Source: Parcubacteria group bacterium | Lineage (GTDB): Bacteria; Patescibacteriota; Minisyncoccia; Phycocordibacterales; UBA12088 | Assembly: GCA_021731325.1 (NCBI GenBank) | Contig: JAKFXP010000062.1 | Location: 1 to 5,186 of the forward strand | Reading direction: 5' to 3' | DNA: 5,186 nucleotides | Shown here: in pieces, positions 5,093 to 5,186 of the stretch | Layout: every line of letters starts with the position of its first letter | How positions within the stretch are numbered: position 1 is the first letter of the stretch | The notes under the pieces: generated by a model | Database searches by the model: none | Told to the model about the DNA's origin: nothing | What the model saw: only the letters and a program-made list of their open reading frames with translations | Made by a program: the position numbers and the translations under genes

Positions 5093-5151
5093 CGTATACG
5101 GTGTTCGTCCCTCATACTCAATCGTACTCGCATACTCGCTACTTATCCCCA
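5093..5151 (+). repeat. CATAC-rich repeat ahead of the right-edge promoter (copy E)
   Basis: The order is palindrome CGTATACG (5093-5100), TCCCTCATAC, CATACTCGCTAC, then TTATCCCCA (5143-5151), directly before a -35. The same order (CGTATACG, CTCATAC units, ACTCGCTAGTAG, TTATCCCCA at 1513-1521, then TTGACA) precedes the small-RNA promoter. Confidence 0.6.
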
Positions 5152-5158
5152 GACATCA

Positions 5159-5186
5159 TTGACTTTTTCAATTAGTGCGCTACAAT
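5159..5186 (+). promoter_or_regulatory. Sigma70-like promoter reading out of the window
   Basis: TTGACT (5159-5164), a 16-bp spacer and TACAAT (5181-5186) each match the consensus at five of six positions. Transcription would begin just past the right edge, so the product cannot be seen. It is divergent from the Fic gene and preceded by the same sequence block as the small-RNA promoter. Confidence 0.6.

Overview
The window looks like a chromosomal segment of a Patescibacteria/CPR bacterium, most likely of the Parcubacteria/Kaiserbacteria type. This is inferred from the gene mix (mannose-type cupin, GT4 glycosyltransferase, small HicB-HicA pair, HTH-Fic protein), from the usual lack of a Shine-Dalgarno sequence (only one gene has a clear one), and from the compact genes separated by unusual CATAC-rich intergenic DNA. 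No rRNA or tRNA gene is present to fix the taxonomy.

Layout, left to right. (1) Positions 1-1423, plus strand: the 3' end of a mannose-6-phosphate isomerase type II / GDP-mannose pyrophosphorylase cupin domain, then, 11 bp later, a complete GT4 glycosyltransferase. Together they suggest nucleotide-sugar supply and surface-glycan assembly. (2) Positions 1424-1755 hold no protein gene. They carry a self-contained small transcription unit: a TTGACA promoter, a structured stretch of about 90 nt, and a perfect intrinsic terminator. The unit is bracketed by two nearly identical 33-nt repeats, and I call it a candidate small RNA. (3) Positions 1756-3032, minus strand: a GRDP-like protein with a WHxH motif is transcribed first and ends at a strong terminator. 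A class I SAM methyltransferase follows and should start after that terminator, at 2514, not at the longer in-frame TTG. (4) Positions 3033-3283: a divergent intergenic region with promoters on both strands and a CATAC repeat. (5) Positions 3284-3734, plus strand: a hicB-hicA toxin-antitoxin operon (antitoxin first, 8-bp overlap) bracketed by two related 54-nt repeats. (6) Positions 3735-3914: a convergent spacer holding the second of those repeats and an inverted copy of the 33-nt repeat. (7) Positions 3915-4970, minus strand: a winged-helix/Fic protein whose catalytic His is replaced by Gln. Twin palindromic operators lie directly upstream. (8) Positions 5022-5186: a spacer that repeats the arrangement found ahead of the small-RNA promoter and ends in another sigma70-like promoter firing out of the window.

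The genes do not form one pathway. The first two belong to sugar metabolism, and the rest are single accessory units with their own signals. The feature tying the window together is the CATAC-rich repeat family, present in four of its intergenic spacers: two pairs bracket small modules, and two copies share a block that runs straight into a -35 hexamer. That family, with the small RNA it surrounds, is the best candidate here for something undescribed.
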